DNA from: Acidobacteriota bacterium
GTDB lineage: Bacteria > Acidobacteriota > Aminicenantia > Aminicenantales > Saccharicenantaceae
DNA: 42,619 nucleotides
NCBI GenBank assembly: GCA_029553365.1
Contig: JAKPCG010000144.1
Span: 1 to 42,619 of the forward strand
Direction of reading: 5' to 3'
Part shown: piece by piece, positions 28,778-37,916 of the stretch
Layout of the letters: every line of letters starts with the position of its first letter
Position numbering within the stretch: the first letter of the stretch is position 1
Program-made: the position numbers and the translations under genes
The notes under the pieces: model-generated
Database searches by the model: none
What the model was told of the DNA's origin: nothing
What the model saw: only the letters and a program-made list of their open reading frames with translations

Positions 28778-30730
28778 ATGCTGGCAGTTGAAGGTTTGTC
28801 TAAAAGTTATGGCCGGCAAATTTTGCTGGATAAAGTCAGTTTTCGTCTCAATCGTGGTGAGCGGCTGGGAGTAGTGGGCCGAAATGGTCACGGCAAAACA
28901 ACCCTTTTTCGTCTCCTGGCTGGCCTGGAAGAGCCAGATGAGGGCCGGATCATAATTCCTAAGAATTACCGGATTGGTTATTTACAGCAGGAACCTGACT
29001 TTAAAAATTCCACAGTTTTAGAGGAAGCCAGCCGCGGCCTGACCAGCCCGGGGCCCGATCAGATGTGGCGCGTAGAAAAAGTGCTGAGCGGCCTGGGCTT
29101 TTCATCTTCTGAATTTCAGCTGAATCCTTTTCAGTTATCTGGCGGTTATCAGGTCAGGTTAAATCTGGCCAGGCTTCTTTTGACTGACTATGACCTGCTG
29201 CTTCTGGATGAACCAAACAATTATCTGGATATTACTTCCATTCGCTGGCTGGAAAAGTTCCTGCTCAGCTGGCCGGGAGAATTGATGCTCATCACTCATG
29301 ATCGGAGTTTTATGGACAGGATAGCCACTCATATTCTTGGCCTTCATCGTCATAAGGTCAGAAAAATCGAAGGAAATACTGAAAAGTACTATAACCAGAT
29401 TGCTCAAGAAGAAGAGGTTTATGAAAAGACACGGGTTAATGATGAGCGGAAACGCAAGGAAATGGAGATTTTCATTAACCGCTTCCGGGCCAAAGCCCGT
29501 CTGGCCGGCCTGGTCCAGTCCCGCTTGAAGTACATAGAAAAAATGGGTAAAAGAGAAAAACTCGAAAAGATAAAAAATATGGAATTTGCTTTTCAGGAAA
29601 AACCCTTTCACCATAAATATGCTCTTAGTCTGGAGGGAGTGAGCTTTGCTTATCGTCCCGAAAAACCAATCATTGAGAAACTTAGTTTTCAGATTGGAGC
29701 TCGAGATCGGGTTATGGTCGTCGGGCGTAATGGACGCGGTAAGACGACCCTGCTTAAAGTGATGGCCGGACTTCTTAAGCCTCAGGCCGGCCAGGTAACT
29801 TACGCCAGGTCGGTGGAGGTTGGCTATTATGAGCAGGGATATGCAGAGGAAATGAATAATGAGAATACAGTTCTCGAAGAGATCTCTCTGGCCAATCCTC
29901 GGCTTGAACCAGCCCGTGTTAGGCAGATTGCTGCTACCTTGATGTTTGAAGGTGATGAGGCTTTGAAACCAATCAAAGTACTGTCGGGAGGCGAGAAGAG
30001 CCGCCTGCTTCTGGGCAAAATACTGGCCAGACCGGTCAATTTGCTGTTGCTGGATGAGCCCACCAACCATCTTGATCTGGAGTCGAGCGATGCCTTACTG
30101 GCTGCCCTGGATAATTTTGAGGGGGCGGTGGTTATGGTTACTCATAATGAGATGTATCTGCGGGCTCTGGCCGAGCGGCTGGTTGTTTTTCAGGACAATA
30201 AAATAGAGGTTTTTGAAGGCGACTATGAGAGTTTCTTACAAAAAGTTGGCTGGAGCGAAGAACAAGTCGAAACAGACGCTGACCGTGAAGCCGGGCGGCG
30301 AAACAGCCAGAATGGTTCAGCAATTGCTGACCTGGCCAGCCAGCTTTCAGGGGAAGCAATGAAGGCCGAGCTGATCATAGAGGGATCTCCTTTCCGCTTT
30401 AAGCTCTCTCCCCGTGAGCTGAGAAAACTTCGGTCAGAAGTCATTATCGAAAAATCGCGCAGCTTAAAACCACTGGAAGAAAGAGTCAATGAGCTTGAAG
30501 GCAACATTGAAGAAACTGAAGGGAAAATCGGCCAGCTAACTCAGAAGATAATCGAGGCTTCGGTTGAGGGCAGCGGTCAGGAGATAGTCCGCCTCTCCCG
30601 AGACCTTGATCTCCATCGCCACCACCTTGATTCACTTTATGAGGAGTATATTCAGGTTTATCAGGAGTATGAAGAGAAAAGACAGATATTTGAGAGAAGG
30701 CTGGATGAACTGGAAAAAATGTCATCCTGA
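28778..30730 (+). CDS. ABC-F family ATP-binding protein (duplicated NBD)
   Basis: VVGRNGHGKTTLFRLLAG and VVGRNGRGKTTLLKVMAG Walker A motifs; LSGGYQVRL and LSGGEKSRL signatures; no TM; C-terminal coiled coil. GTG at 28760 is an alternative start. Confidence 0.94.
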   Translation: MLAVEGLSKSYGRQILLDKVSFRLNRGERLGVVGRNGHGKTTLFRLLAGLEEPDEGRIIIPKNYRIGYLQQEPDFKNSTVLEEASRGLTSPGPDQMWRVEKVLSGLGFSSSEFQLNPFQLSGGYQVRLNLARLLLTDYDLLLLDEPNNYLDITSIRWLEKFLLSWPGELMLITHDRSFMDRIATHILGLHRHKVRKIEGNTEKYYNQIAQEEEVYEKTRVNDERKRKEMEIFINRFRAKARLAGLVQSRLKYIEKMGKREKLEKIKNMEFAFQEKPFHHKYALSLEGVSFAYRPEKPIIEKLSFQIGARDRVMVVGRNGRGKTTLLKVMAGLLKPQAGQVTYARSVEVGYYEQGYAEEMNNENTVLEEISLANPRLEPARVRQIAATLMFEGDEALKPIKVLSGGEKSRLLLGKILARPVNLLLLDEPTNHLDLESSDALLAALDNFEGAVVMVTHNEMYLRALAERLVVFQDNKIEVFEGDYESFLQKVGWSEEQVETDADREAGRRNSQNGSAIADLASQLSGEAMKAELIIEGSPFRFKLSPRELRKLRSEVIIEKSRSLKPLEERVNELEGNIEETEGKIGQLTQKIIEASVEGSGQEIVRLSRDLDLHRHHLDSLYEEYIQVYQEYEEKRQIFERRLDELEKMSS

Positions 30731-30823
30731 AAACAGCTGGATGCTCTTCTGAGCGGAGATAACTTCTTATTTTCCTTTTAATTTAACTCAGGTATAATAT
30801 TGCCTTAAAGAAGAATCCCTTAT

Positions 30824-30843
30824 GCAGAAATCTTAATTTCTGC
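30824..30843. promoter_or_regulatory. Perfect 20-nt dyad in pstS upstream region
   Basis: GCAGAAAT-CTTA-ATTTCTGC, downstream of a TATAAT box at 30793-30798. Confidence 0.5.
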
Positions 30844-30902
30844 CCAGAAGTATCCGATTTTTAACGGCGGAGATAAAGGTTTAAGGATTGGAATAGCTGA
30901 GT

Positions 30903-31841
30903 ATGAATTCTGAGTCAAAAGAGTCTGGAGAGAAATATCGTCAGACGGGTTTTCAATCTTTTTTCCAGGGCAGACCTGATTTCCACTTAAACTGTAGAAC
31001 CGTAACTGGAATTTTATATTTAGCTTTCTTTTTGATTCTGGCCACTTTTTGCTTAATGAGCTTCTCAGCTTGTAAATCCGGTTCTAAGCAAAACGAGATT
31101 GTCATTGCTGGCTCAACCAGTATCCAGCCTTTCGCTGATGAATGGGCTGAGCTTTTCATGAAAAAAAATTCAAAGGTGACAATTAATGTTCAAGGGGGTG
31201 GTTCAAGCGGTGGCATCATGGCGGTCAAAGAGGGAACAGCTCAGATCGGAATGTCGTCGAGGGAGCTAAAAGAGGATGAAAAGGATTTGATTGAAATCAC
31301 GGTAGCTTATGACGGCCTGGCCATTATTGTCCATCCTGCCAATCCTGTTGATAATCTGAGCCTGGAGCAGGTTAGAAGCATTTTTGCCGGGGAAATAACC
31401 AACTGGAAAGTTCTTAATGGTAACGATAAGGCCATAACGGTAGTGGTCAGGGAAGAAGGATCAGGCACACGTGGAGCTTTTCAGGAAATGGTCATGGGCT
31501 CAAGGAGAATCACTAAAAAGGCTATTGTAGAAGATTCCAATGGAGTGGTCAGGGAAATTGTTAGCCGTGACAGCAATTCAATAGGCTTCATATCTCTTGG
31601 TCTGGTAGATCATAGGGTAAAGGCAATTGCCCTCGACGGCCTTCAGCCATCAGAAGAAGCCATTATTCAGGGGCATTACCATCTTCGACGGCCGTTTTTA
31701 TTTTTGGTCAGGGAAGAACCACAAGGTCTTATTAAAGAATTTATAGACTTTGTGTTATCAGCTGACATACAGTCTATGTTACCGCAGGAGGGACTTATTC
31801 CTGTTAAAACGATTGCGACTGAAGAAAGTTTCCAGGACTAA
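30903..31841 (+). CDS. pstS: Phosphate ABC transporter substrate-binding lipoprotein
   Basis: IVIAGSTSIQPFADEWAELF, INVQGGGSSGGIMAVKEGTAQIGMSSRELK, VREEGSGTRGAFQE; lipobox-like FSAC; next to pstC/pstA. Confidence 0.93.
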   Translation: MNSESKESGEKYRQTGFQSFFQGRPDFHLNCRTVTGILYLAFFLILATFCLMSFSACKSGSKQNEIVIAGSTSIQPFADEWAELFMKKNSKVTINVQGGGSSGGIMAVKEGTAQIGMSSRELKEDEKDLIEITVAYDGLAIIVHPANPVDNLSLEQVRSIFAGEITNWKVLNGNDKAITVVVREEGSGTRGAFQEMVMGSRRITKKAIVEDSNGVVREIVSRDSNSIGFISLGLVDHRVKAIALDGLQPSEEAIIQGHYHLRRPFLFLVREEPQGLIKEFIDFVLSADIQSMLPQEGLIPVKTIATEESFQD

Positions 31842-31850
31842 GGGAATAAG

Positions 31851-32714
31851 ATGATGAGCAAGTCCAAACCCGATGACCGGTTAATTAAGCTCAGTCTGCT
31901 GATGGTAGCTCTTACTGCCATCACAGTTCTGGCTGTCATTACGATTTTTATTTTTGAGCAGGGTTTGCCCATCATGCTGAAATATGGTCTGAAAAACTTT
32001 CTTTTTGGCCAGGACTGGTATCCATCTGAAAAAAGCTTCGGTCTGCTGCCCATGATTGTGGGCTCGCTTCTGGTCACCCTGGGAGCTCTGTTGATCGGTG
32101 TTCCTTTAGGGCTGGCCAGTGCTATTTTTTTGACAGAGTTTTCGAGCCGCCGGCTCTCGCGTTTTTTAAAACCAGTCATTGAATTGCTGGCCGGCATTCC
32201 TTCTGTTGTTTATGGCTTTCTGGGTCTGATGTTTCTGGTGCCTTTTATCCGGGAAAATCTGGGCGGTCCGGGCCTATCGGTTCTGGCCGCTTCAATTATT
32301 CTCGGTATTATGATTTTGCCCACAATTATCAGCATTTCCATTGACTCCATCAGGGCTGTTCCTGACTCTTACCGGGAAGGCTCGATCGCCCTGGGAGCGA
32401 CTAAGTGGCAGACGGTCAGGATGGTGGTGTTACCAGCTGCCCGTTCTGGTCTGGTAGCGGGGATTATTCTGGGCATGGGAAGGGCCATTGGCGAAACCAT
32501 GGCAGTTATTATGGTTGCTGGCAATGCGGCCGATCTACCTGCCTCCTGGCTGGCTCCGGTCAGAACCCTAACTTCAAACATTGCTCTGGAAATGGCCTAT
32601 GCCAGCGGTGAGCACCGTCAGGCGTTGTTTGCGACCGGAGTTGTTCTTTTTGTTATTATAATGATCCTGAATTTCCTGGCCAATCTGGCCGCCAGAAAAC
32701 AATCTGGAAGATAA
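31851..32714 (+). CDS. pstC: Phosphate ABC transporter permease
   Basis: LAGIPSVVYGFLGLMFL, EGSIALGATKWQTVRMVVLPAARSGLVAGIILGMGRAIGETMAVIMVAGN. Confidence 0.95.
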   Translation: MMSKSKPDDRLIKLSLLMVALTAITVLAVITIFIFEQGLPIMLKYGLKNFLFGQDWYPSEKSFGLLPMIVGSLLVTLGALLIGVPLGLASAIFLTEFSSRRLSRFLKPVIELLAGIPSVVYGFLGLMFLVPFIRENLGGPGLSVLAASIILGIMILPTIISISIDSIRAVPDSYREGSIALGATKWQTVRMVVLPAARSGLVAGIILGMGRAIGETMAVIMVAGNAADLPASWLAPVRTLTSNIALEMAYASGEHRQALFATGVVLFVIIMILNFLANLAARKQSGR

Positions 32715-32725
32715 TAGGGGGAAAA

Positions 32726-33580
32726 GTGACGAGAAAATTCAGGCTAAGACCGAGAGCCGAACAAAAAGTTGTCCAATTTTTTCTCTATTTGTTGACCTCT
32801 CTGGCCATTCTGGTCCTGGTGTTTATTCTGGTTGTTATCCTGAAAAATGGTTTGCCTCAACTCAGCCTGGAATTCCTGACCAAAAATCCTGTTCATATGG
32901 GGAAAGAGGGCGGCATCTTCTCAACCATTGTCGCTACTATTTATCTTACTTTTATTGCTTTGCTGGTCGCCACACCCCTGGGAGTAGGCACGGCTATTTA
33001 TCTGACCGAATATACCTTTGAAGGGAAAATCACCAGGATTATCAGGTTTGGAGCTGAATGTCTGGCCGGCATTCCTTCCATCATCTTTGGCCTTTTTGGC
33101 TTTATTCTTTTTGTCAACAAGCTAAAATTTGGCTGGTCAATTTTGAGCGGTGGTTTGACCCTGGCTTTTATGGTCCTTCCAACCATTATCAGGACCAGCG
33201 AGGAGGCGATTAAGAGTGTCCCGGCTGCTTATCGTCTGGTCAGCTATTCTCTCGGTAGCACCAGGTGGCAAACCGTGACCAGGGTTGTCCTGCCCTCGGC
33301 AGCTCCAGGCATTGTCACCGGCGTGATTTTGAGTATAGGCCGGAGCATCGGAGAAACGGCGGCGGTAATCTTTACAGCTGGTAGCGCTCTCCATCTTCCC
33401 TCATCTATTTTTTCTTCAGCCAGAACCATGTCTGTTCATTTTTACATTCTGGCCAGGGAAGGTATTTCTATGTCCAAAGCTTATGGAACAGCGGCAGTTC
33501 TGGTTATTTCGATTCTTTTGATTAATATCGTGACTTACTATTTAATGGGCAAATATATAAGACAGTCATCGTCGGAATAA
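32726..33580 (+). CDS. pstA: Phosphate ABC transporter permease
   Basis: LAGIPSIIFGLFGFILF, YSLGSTRWQTVTRVVLPSAAPGIVTGVILSIGRSIGETAAVIFTAGS; GTG start. Confidence 0.95.
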   Translation: MTRKFRLRPRAEQKVVQFFLYLLTSLAILVLVFILVVILKNGLPQLSLEFLTKNPVHMGKEGGIFSTIVATIYLTFIALLVATPLGVGTAIYLTEYTFEGKITRIIRFGAECLAGIPSIIFGLFGFILFVNKLKFGWSILSGGLTLAFMVLPTIIRTSEEAIKSVPAAYRLVSYSLGSTRWQTVTRVVLPSAAPGIVTGVILSIGRSIGETAAVIFTAGSALHLPSSIFSSARTMSVHFYILAREGISMSKAYGTAAVLVISILLINIVTYYLMGKYIRQSSSE

Positions 33581-33629
33581 ACAAAACTAATATAGCTCAG
33601 TAGTAACTGGAAAGTCAGGTAGGTAGAAG

Positions 33630-34388
33630 ATGAAAGACATTGCTATCCAGGTCATAAATTTCAGCCATTTCTATGGCCAGCAGCCGAGTTTGAAGAATCT
33701 CAACCTGGACATTTACCGGAAAGAAATACTGGGCATTATCGGGCCAGCCAGGAGCGGTAAATCAACTTTTTTAACCTGCCTCAACCGATTAAATGATCTT
33801 GTTCCAGGCTCCAGGGTTTCGGGTAAGATCCTGGTTGATGGACTTGACATTTATCAGCCAGAGGTGGAAGTAGCCGCCCTGCGGCGGCGGCTGGGAATGG
33901 TTTTTGCCACGCCGGTTCCGCTGCCCATGAGCATTTACGATAACATCGCCTTTGGCCCCAGACTCCAGGGTCAAACTGATCGCCAGGAACTTGACCACCT
34001 AGTCGAGGATTGTCTGGAAAAAGCTGGCTTATGGGCAGAGGTTAAGGACCGCTTGAAAACCAGCGCTTTAAAGCTCTCCGGTGGGCAGCAACAGCGGCTG
34101 TGCCTGGCTCGTGTCCTGGCTCTTAAACCAGAGTATATTCTGCTGGACGAACCGACCTCAGGCCTTGATCCTATTTCCACCATGAAAATTGAGGATACAC
34201 TGCTGCTGCTCAAAAAGGACTATACAATTGTTCTGGTGACTAACAATACCAAACAGGCTGCAAGGGTAGCCGATCGGACGGCTTTTTTCCTGATGGGCGA
34301 ACTGGTAGAAGTGAATGAAACGGATATTATTTTTACCAGGCCCTCTGATAAACGGACGGAAAATTATATTGAGGGAAAATTCGGCTAA
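33630..34388 (+). CDS. pstB: Phosphate ABC transporter ATPase, copy 1 (Q-loop and H-loop degenerate)
   Basis: GPARSGKST Walker A, LSGGQQQRLCLARVL, LLDEPTSGLDP. Q-loop reads VFATPVPLPMS and H-loop reads LVTNNTKQAARVAD. Confidence 0.95.
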   Translation: MKDIAIQVINFSHFYGQQPSLKNLNLDIYRKEILGIIGPARSGKSTFLTCLNRLNDLVPGSRVSGKILVDGLDIYQPEVEVAALRRRLGMVFATPVPLPMSIYDNIAFGPRLQGQTDRQELDHLVEDCLEKAGLWAEVKDRLKTSALKLSGGQQQRLCLARVLALKPEYILLDEPTSGLDPISTMKIEDTLLLLKKDYTIVLVTNNTKQAARVADRTAFFLMGELVEVNETDIIFTRPSDKRTENYIEGKFG

Positions 34389-34410
34389 AAGTTAGAAAGG
34401 AGAAAATTAA

Positions 34411-34448
34411 CTGCTACCAGGTAGCAGCAACGTTTAAATTATTTAAAC
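34411..34448. promoter_or_regulatory. Two adjacent perfect 17-bp dyads in the pstB1-pstB2 spacer
   Basis: CTGCTACC-A-GGTAGCAG (34411-34427) and GTTTAAAT-T-ATTTAAAC (34432-34448); each has 8-bp perfect arms and a 1-nt centre. Confidence 0.6.
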
Positions 34449-34565
34449 CAAAATTAACCAAAAGCAAAAAAATGATTAATGCCACGGAGATAAAATAATA
34501 GAGCTAAGTGGTTAGAAAAATGAGAAGAGTCACAGGAAAGAATGAAGACCCGGAGGAAATAGAAA

Positions 34566-35339
34566 ATGTCTGAACTGGTTACCTCTGAAAATATAATTGA
34601 GGTCAGGTCGCTTCAGGTTTTTTACGGTCTGTTTCAGGCGTTAAAGAACGTGAATATTGATATCCAGGCCAGAAAAATTACAGCTCTGATAGGTCCCTCT
34701 GGCTGCGGCAAATCAACTTTTCTCAGGACACTGAACCGCATGAATGACCTGATTGAAGGAAGTAGAACTGAAGGCCGGGTCATTTTTGACGGAAAAAATA
34801 TTTTTGATGGAGATACGGATTTGCTGGAACTGAGGAGAAGAATCGGCATGGTTTTTCAGCGTCCTAATCCTTTTCCTCTTAGCATCTTTGATAATGTCAC
34901 CTATGGACTCAGAGTTCACGGTCAGACGGATCGAACCTTAATGGAAGAAAGGCTTTTCCATAGCTTGCAGGCTGTCAATCTCTGGGATGAAATCAAAGAC
35001 CGCCTGGAAGCCAATGCCTTGAGTTTGACTGGAGAACAACAGCAACGATTATGCATCGCCAGGGTTCTGGCGCTAGGACCCGAGGTGGTCTTGATGGACG
35101 AACCCTGTTCTGCTCTTGATCCTACCGCCACGGCTAAAATCGAAGATTTAATGTATCAGCTGAAACAAAAGTATACTATAATTATCGTCACTCATAATAT
35201 GCAGCAGGCAGCCCGGGTCTCTGATTATACCGGTTATTTTTTACTGGGTGAGCTGGTTGAATTTGGCCAGACCGATCAAATTTTTACCAGTCCCAGGGAT
35301 AGACGAACTGAAGATTATATCACCGGGAGGTTTGGCTGA
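34566..35339 (+). CDS. pstB: Phosphate ABC transporter ATPase, copy 2 (signature motif degenerate)
   Basis: GPSGCGKST Walker [13 protein letters not shown]-loop, [26 protein letters not shown]-loop. Signature reads [15 protein letters not shown]. Confidence 0.95.
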   Translation: MSELVTSENIIEVRSLQVFYGLFQALKNVNIDIQARKITALIGPSGCGKSTFLRTLNRMNDLIEGSRTEGRVIFDGKNIFDGDTDLLELRRRIGMVFQRPNPFPLSIFDNVTYGLRVHGQTDRTLMEERLFHSLQAVNLWDEIKDRLEANALSLTGEQQQRLCIARVLALGPEVVLMDEPCSALDPTATAKIEDLMYQLKQKYTIIIVTHNMQQAARVSDYTGYFLLGELVEFGQTDQIFTSPRDRRTEDYITGRFG

Positions 35340-35381
35340 AGAAGAGACAGGTGGTGTTAAAAGAAAATTGAGGAGAAATAA

Positions 35382-36050
35382 ATGACCAGATATTTTGATG
35401 AGGAATTGTTAGAACTTAATAAAAAGATTCTGGAGATGAGTGGGGAAGTTGAAGACTCTATCGGGCTGTCGGTTCGAGCCCTCAGAGAGCTGAGTAGAAA
35501 ACTGGCAGAAGCAGTTATTCAAGGAGATAGGCGCATAGATGATATGGAACTGGAAATAGAGGAGAAGTGCTTGAATATAATTGCGCTCTACCAGCCGGCG
35601 GCGGCTGACCTGCGGTTTGTGGTCATGTCGCTGAAAATAACAACCGATCTGGAAAGAATAGCTGACCTGGCTGTTGATATTGCCGAGCGAGTGCTAGAAC
35701 TTGCTGACCAGCCGCTGCTCAAACCTTTAATTGACATTCCCAAGCTGGCTACTCTGGCTCAGGGCATGGTCCGGGATGTCATCAATTCCTTCGTCAATAA
35801 AGATACAGATCTGGCCCGCTCAGTCATTTTGAGAGATAATGAGGCTGATGAATTAAGGAATCTGGTTCAATCAGAACTGATAAATGATTATATGAAAAAA
35901 GACGCCACTACTGTTCCTCGGGCTATTCCTCTCCTGCTGGTGGCCAGGCATTTGGAGCGGATCTGCGATCACGCTACCAACATTGCTGAGGATGTCATCT
36001 ACATGGTCAAAGCAGAAGTGGTCAAACATCGGCCAGAAAGTCTAAAATAA
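35382..36050 (+). CDS. phoU: Phosphate signalling protein PhoU
   Basis: FDEELLELNKKILEMSGEVEDSI, GDRRIDDMELEIEEKCLNIIALYQPAAADLRFVVMSLKITTDLERIADLAVDIAERV. Confidence 0.96.
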   Translation: MTRYFDEELLELNKKILEMSGEVEDSIGLSVRALRELSRKLAEAVIQGDRRIDDMELEIEEKCLNIIALYQPAAADLRFVVMSLKITTDLERIADLAVDIAERVLELADQPLLKPLIDIPKLATLAQGMVRDVINSFVNKDTDLARSVILRDNEADELRNLVQSELINDYMKKDATTVPRAIPLLLVARHLERICDHATNIAEDVIYMVKAEVVKHRPESLK

Positions 36051-36099
36051 TTCAGCCTGAAAACTGCTGTATTAATTGCGATGAGAGAAAAACTTAAAA

Positions 36100-37062
36100 A
36101 TGATCATATCAAGGAATTCTCTGCTCTGGCCAGCCAAGCTGGCCCTGATTTTTATTCTTTTTTCCCCTTTCACCGCTATCACTCAGGAAAAGACCGACCA
36201 GGTACGGGTGGAAAAACCAGCTTATAAAGTGACCGTTAATGCAGTGACTCTGGCGGTAACAGTTCAGGATAATCGTGGGCGTTATATTAATAACCTGCAA
36301 GAAGAACATTTTATCATCTATGAGAATGGCGAAAAAAAGACTATCAGCTATTTTCAGCATGATGAGAAAGCTCCTCTGAGTCTGACCGTCCTGCTGGACG
36401 TCAGCGGGAGCATGGCTCTGGATAATAAATTTGAAGAATGTCGGCAAGCTTTAAAAATACTGGCTGAGAAAGTCCTGTCTCCCCGGGATGAAGTGGCTCT
36501 TCTGGTGTTTGCTGATGGTCAGGTGGAAGTAGCGGCCGGTCATTCGACAGATAAGACGGCTTTTCTGGCTGCTCTGGACAAAGAAGAGGCCTATGGCAAA
36601 ACAGCTTTAAATGATGCAGTGGCTGCTTCTCCTCAGTATGCGATCAGAGCTAAAAATGAAAAAAGGGCACTTCTCTTAATTACTGATGGCCTGGAGAATG
36701 ACAGTCAAGCTTCAGCTGAAGAGGCTCTGGACATTGCCCGACGGGTGGAGGTGCCAATTTATGTTATAGGTTATAAGATACCAAAAGCCGAGGAAATACT
36801 GGCCAGGCATAAAAAATCGGCCAGCCAGACACCGGCTGGAATAATTCAAACTCTGGATTTATTTGCCGCTGCCACCGGTGGACGGGCTTTTTTCCTGGAT
36901 AATATGGAAGAATTACTGGCTTCAATTTATGACATAAAGAAGGAGCAGAGCCATCAATATATCATTGGTTATACCTCTTATCGCGAGGATGACCGTTATC
37001 GGCGACTCCTGGTTATAACCAGCAAGGGGAATTACCGGATCAGAACCCGTCAGGGCTACTAA
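36100..37062 (+). CDS. VWA domain protein (acidobacterial VWFA-related type), exported
   Basis: Signal peptide; LLDVSGSMALDNKFEECRQAL (MIDAS DxSxS), LLLITDGLENDSQAS. Confidence 0.9.
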   Translation: MIISRNSLLWPAKLALIFILFSPFTAITQEKTDQVRVEKPAYKVTVNAVTLAVTVQDNRGRYINNLQEEHFIIYENGEKKTISYFQHDEKAPLSLTVLLDVSGSMALDNKFEECRQALKILAEKVLSPRDEVALLVFADGQVEVAAGHSTDKTAFLAALDKEEAYGKTALNDAVAASPQYAIRAKNEKRALLLITDGLENDSQASAEEALDIARRVEVPIYVIGYKIPKAEEILARHKKSASQTPAGIIQTLDLFAAATGGRAFFLDNMEELLASIYDIKKEQSHQYIIGYTSYREDDRYRRLLVITSKGNYRIRTRQGY

Positions 37063-37185
37063 GGTAGCAGAGAATAATTTTTTTGAATCGGGCTGAAAAA
37101 CTTCACTCAGGCGACTATAATAAGAACAGGCCAAAGCGATCAGGCTTCGGTTTTATTCTTAAATCAAAAAAAAGGAGTAAATCGA

Positions 37186-37815
37186 ATGAAAAAAAGTCTT
37201 AGCTGGTCAATTGTCCTGGTGCTGGCGGCTTTCCTGCTGGTCCAGGGCTGTGCTTCTAAAAAATTTGTCAATACTGAGGTCTCGTCGGTGGATAAAAAGG
37301 TAGCCAGTCTCTCCACCGAGGTCGAAGAGACGCAGAAGAGAATAAGAGAGCATGATGAAAAACTGGCTACCATTGGCGAGCTGATTAACCAGCAGAATGG
37401 TCAGATTAAACAGGTTGATGGCAAGATTGAAGAAGTCAAAACCATGATTAAAGGCAATCTGGTGATGAAAGCCACTCTCAGCAACAATGAAGCTAAATTT
37501 GCCTTTAACAGTGCCGAGCTCAGCCAGGAAGCCAGAGCTGCTCTGGACAGATTTGTCCAGCAGTTGATTGAGGAAAACAGGGGAGTCTATATAGAGATTC
37601 AGGGTCACACTGATAATGTTGGCCCGGAAGAGGTGAATCTGGCTCTTGGTCGGAAGAGAGCTGAAGCAGTCATGATGTATCTGTATAAAACCTATCAGAT
37701 CCCGCTTTATCGCATGTCGGTAGTCAGCCTGGGAAGTTCGGTACCGGTAGCTGATAATTCGACCCGGGAAGGCCGGGCCCAGAATAGAAGAGTCGAAATA
37801 CTGGTCTATGAATAA
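37186..37815 (+). CDS. OmpA-family peptidoglycan-associated lipoprotein
   Basis: Lipobox LLVQGCASK; coiled coil; VYIEIQGHTDNVGPEEVNLALGRKRAEAV and REGRAQNRRVEILV. AAAGGAG ribosome-binding site. Confidence 0.94.
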   Translation: MKKSLSWSIVLVLAAFLLVQGCASKKFVNTEVSSVDKKVASLSTEVEETQKRIREHDEKLATIGELINQQNGQIKQVDGKIEEVKTMIKGNLVMKATLSNNEAKFAFNSAELSQEARAALDRFVQQLIEENRGVYIEIQGHTDNVGPEEVNLALGRKRAEAVMMYLYKTYQIPLYRMSVVSLGSSVPVADNSTREGRAQNRRVEILVYE

Positions 37816-37916
37816 AAAACAGGGAACGCCGGCTTAACTTCCCGTTTGATCGGGCTTGATAGCCAATCTTAGTTTTTTAATCTAGATAGTTGGGGTCTAT
37901 CTCGCAGGAGGTCTGC

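Noticed and set aside
29159-30070. 303-aa minus-strand ORF inside the ABC-F gene
   Set aside because: Fully antisense to a well-supported ABC-F coding sequence, with no recognisable domain or ribosome-binding site; typical shadow ORF.
37818-37845. Bulged hairpin AAACAGGGAA...TTCCCGTTT after the OmpA gene
   Set aside because: Plausible terminator between convergent genes but it has a bulge and no clear T-tract; left uncalled.
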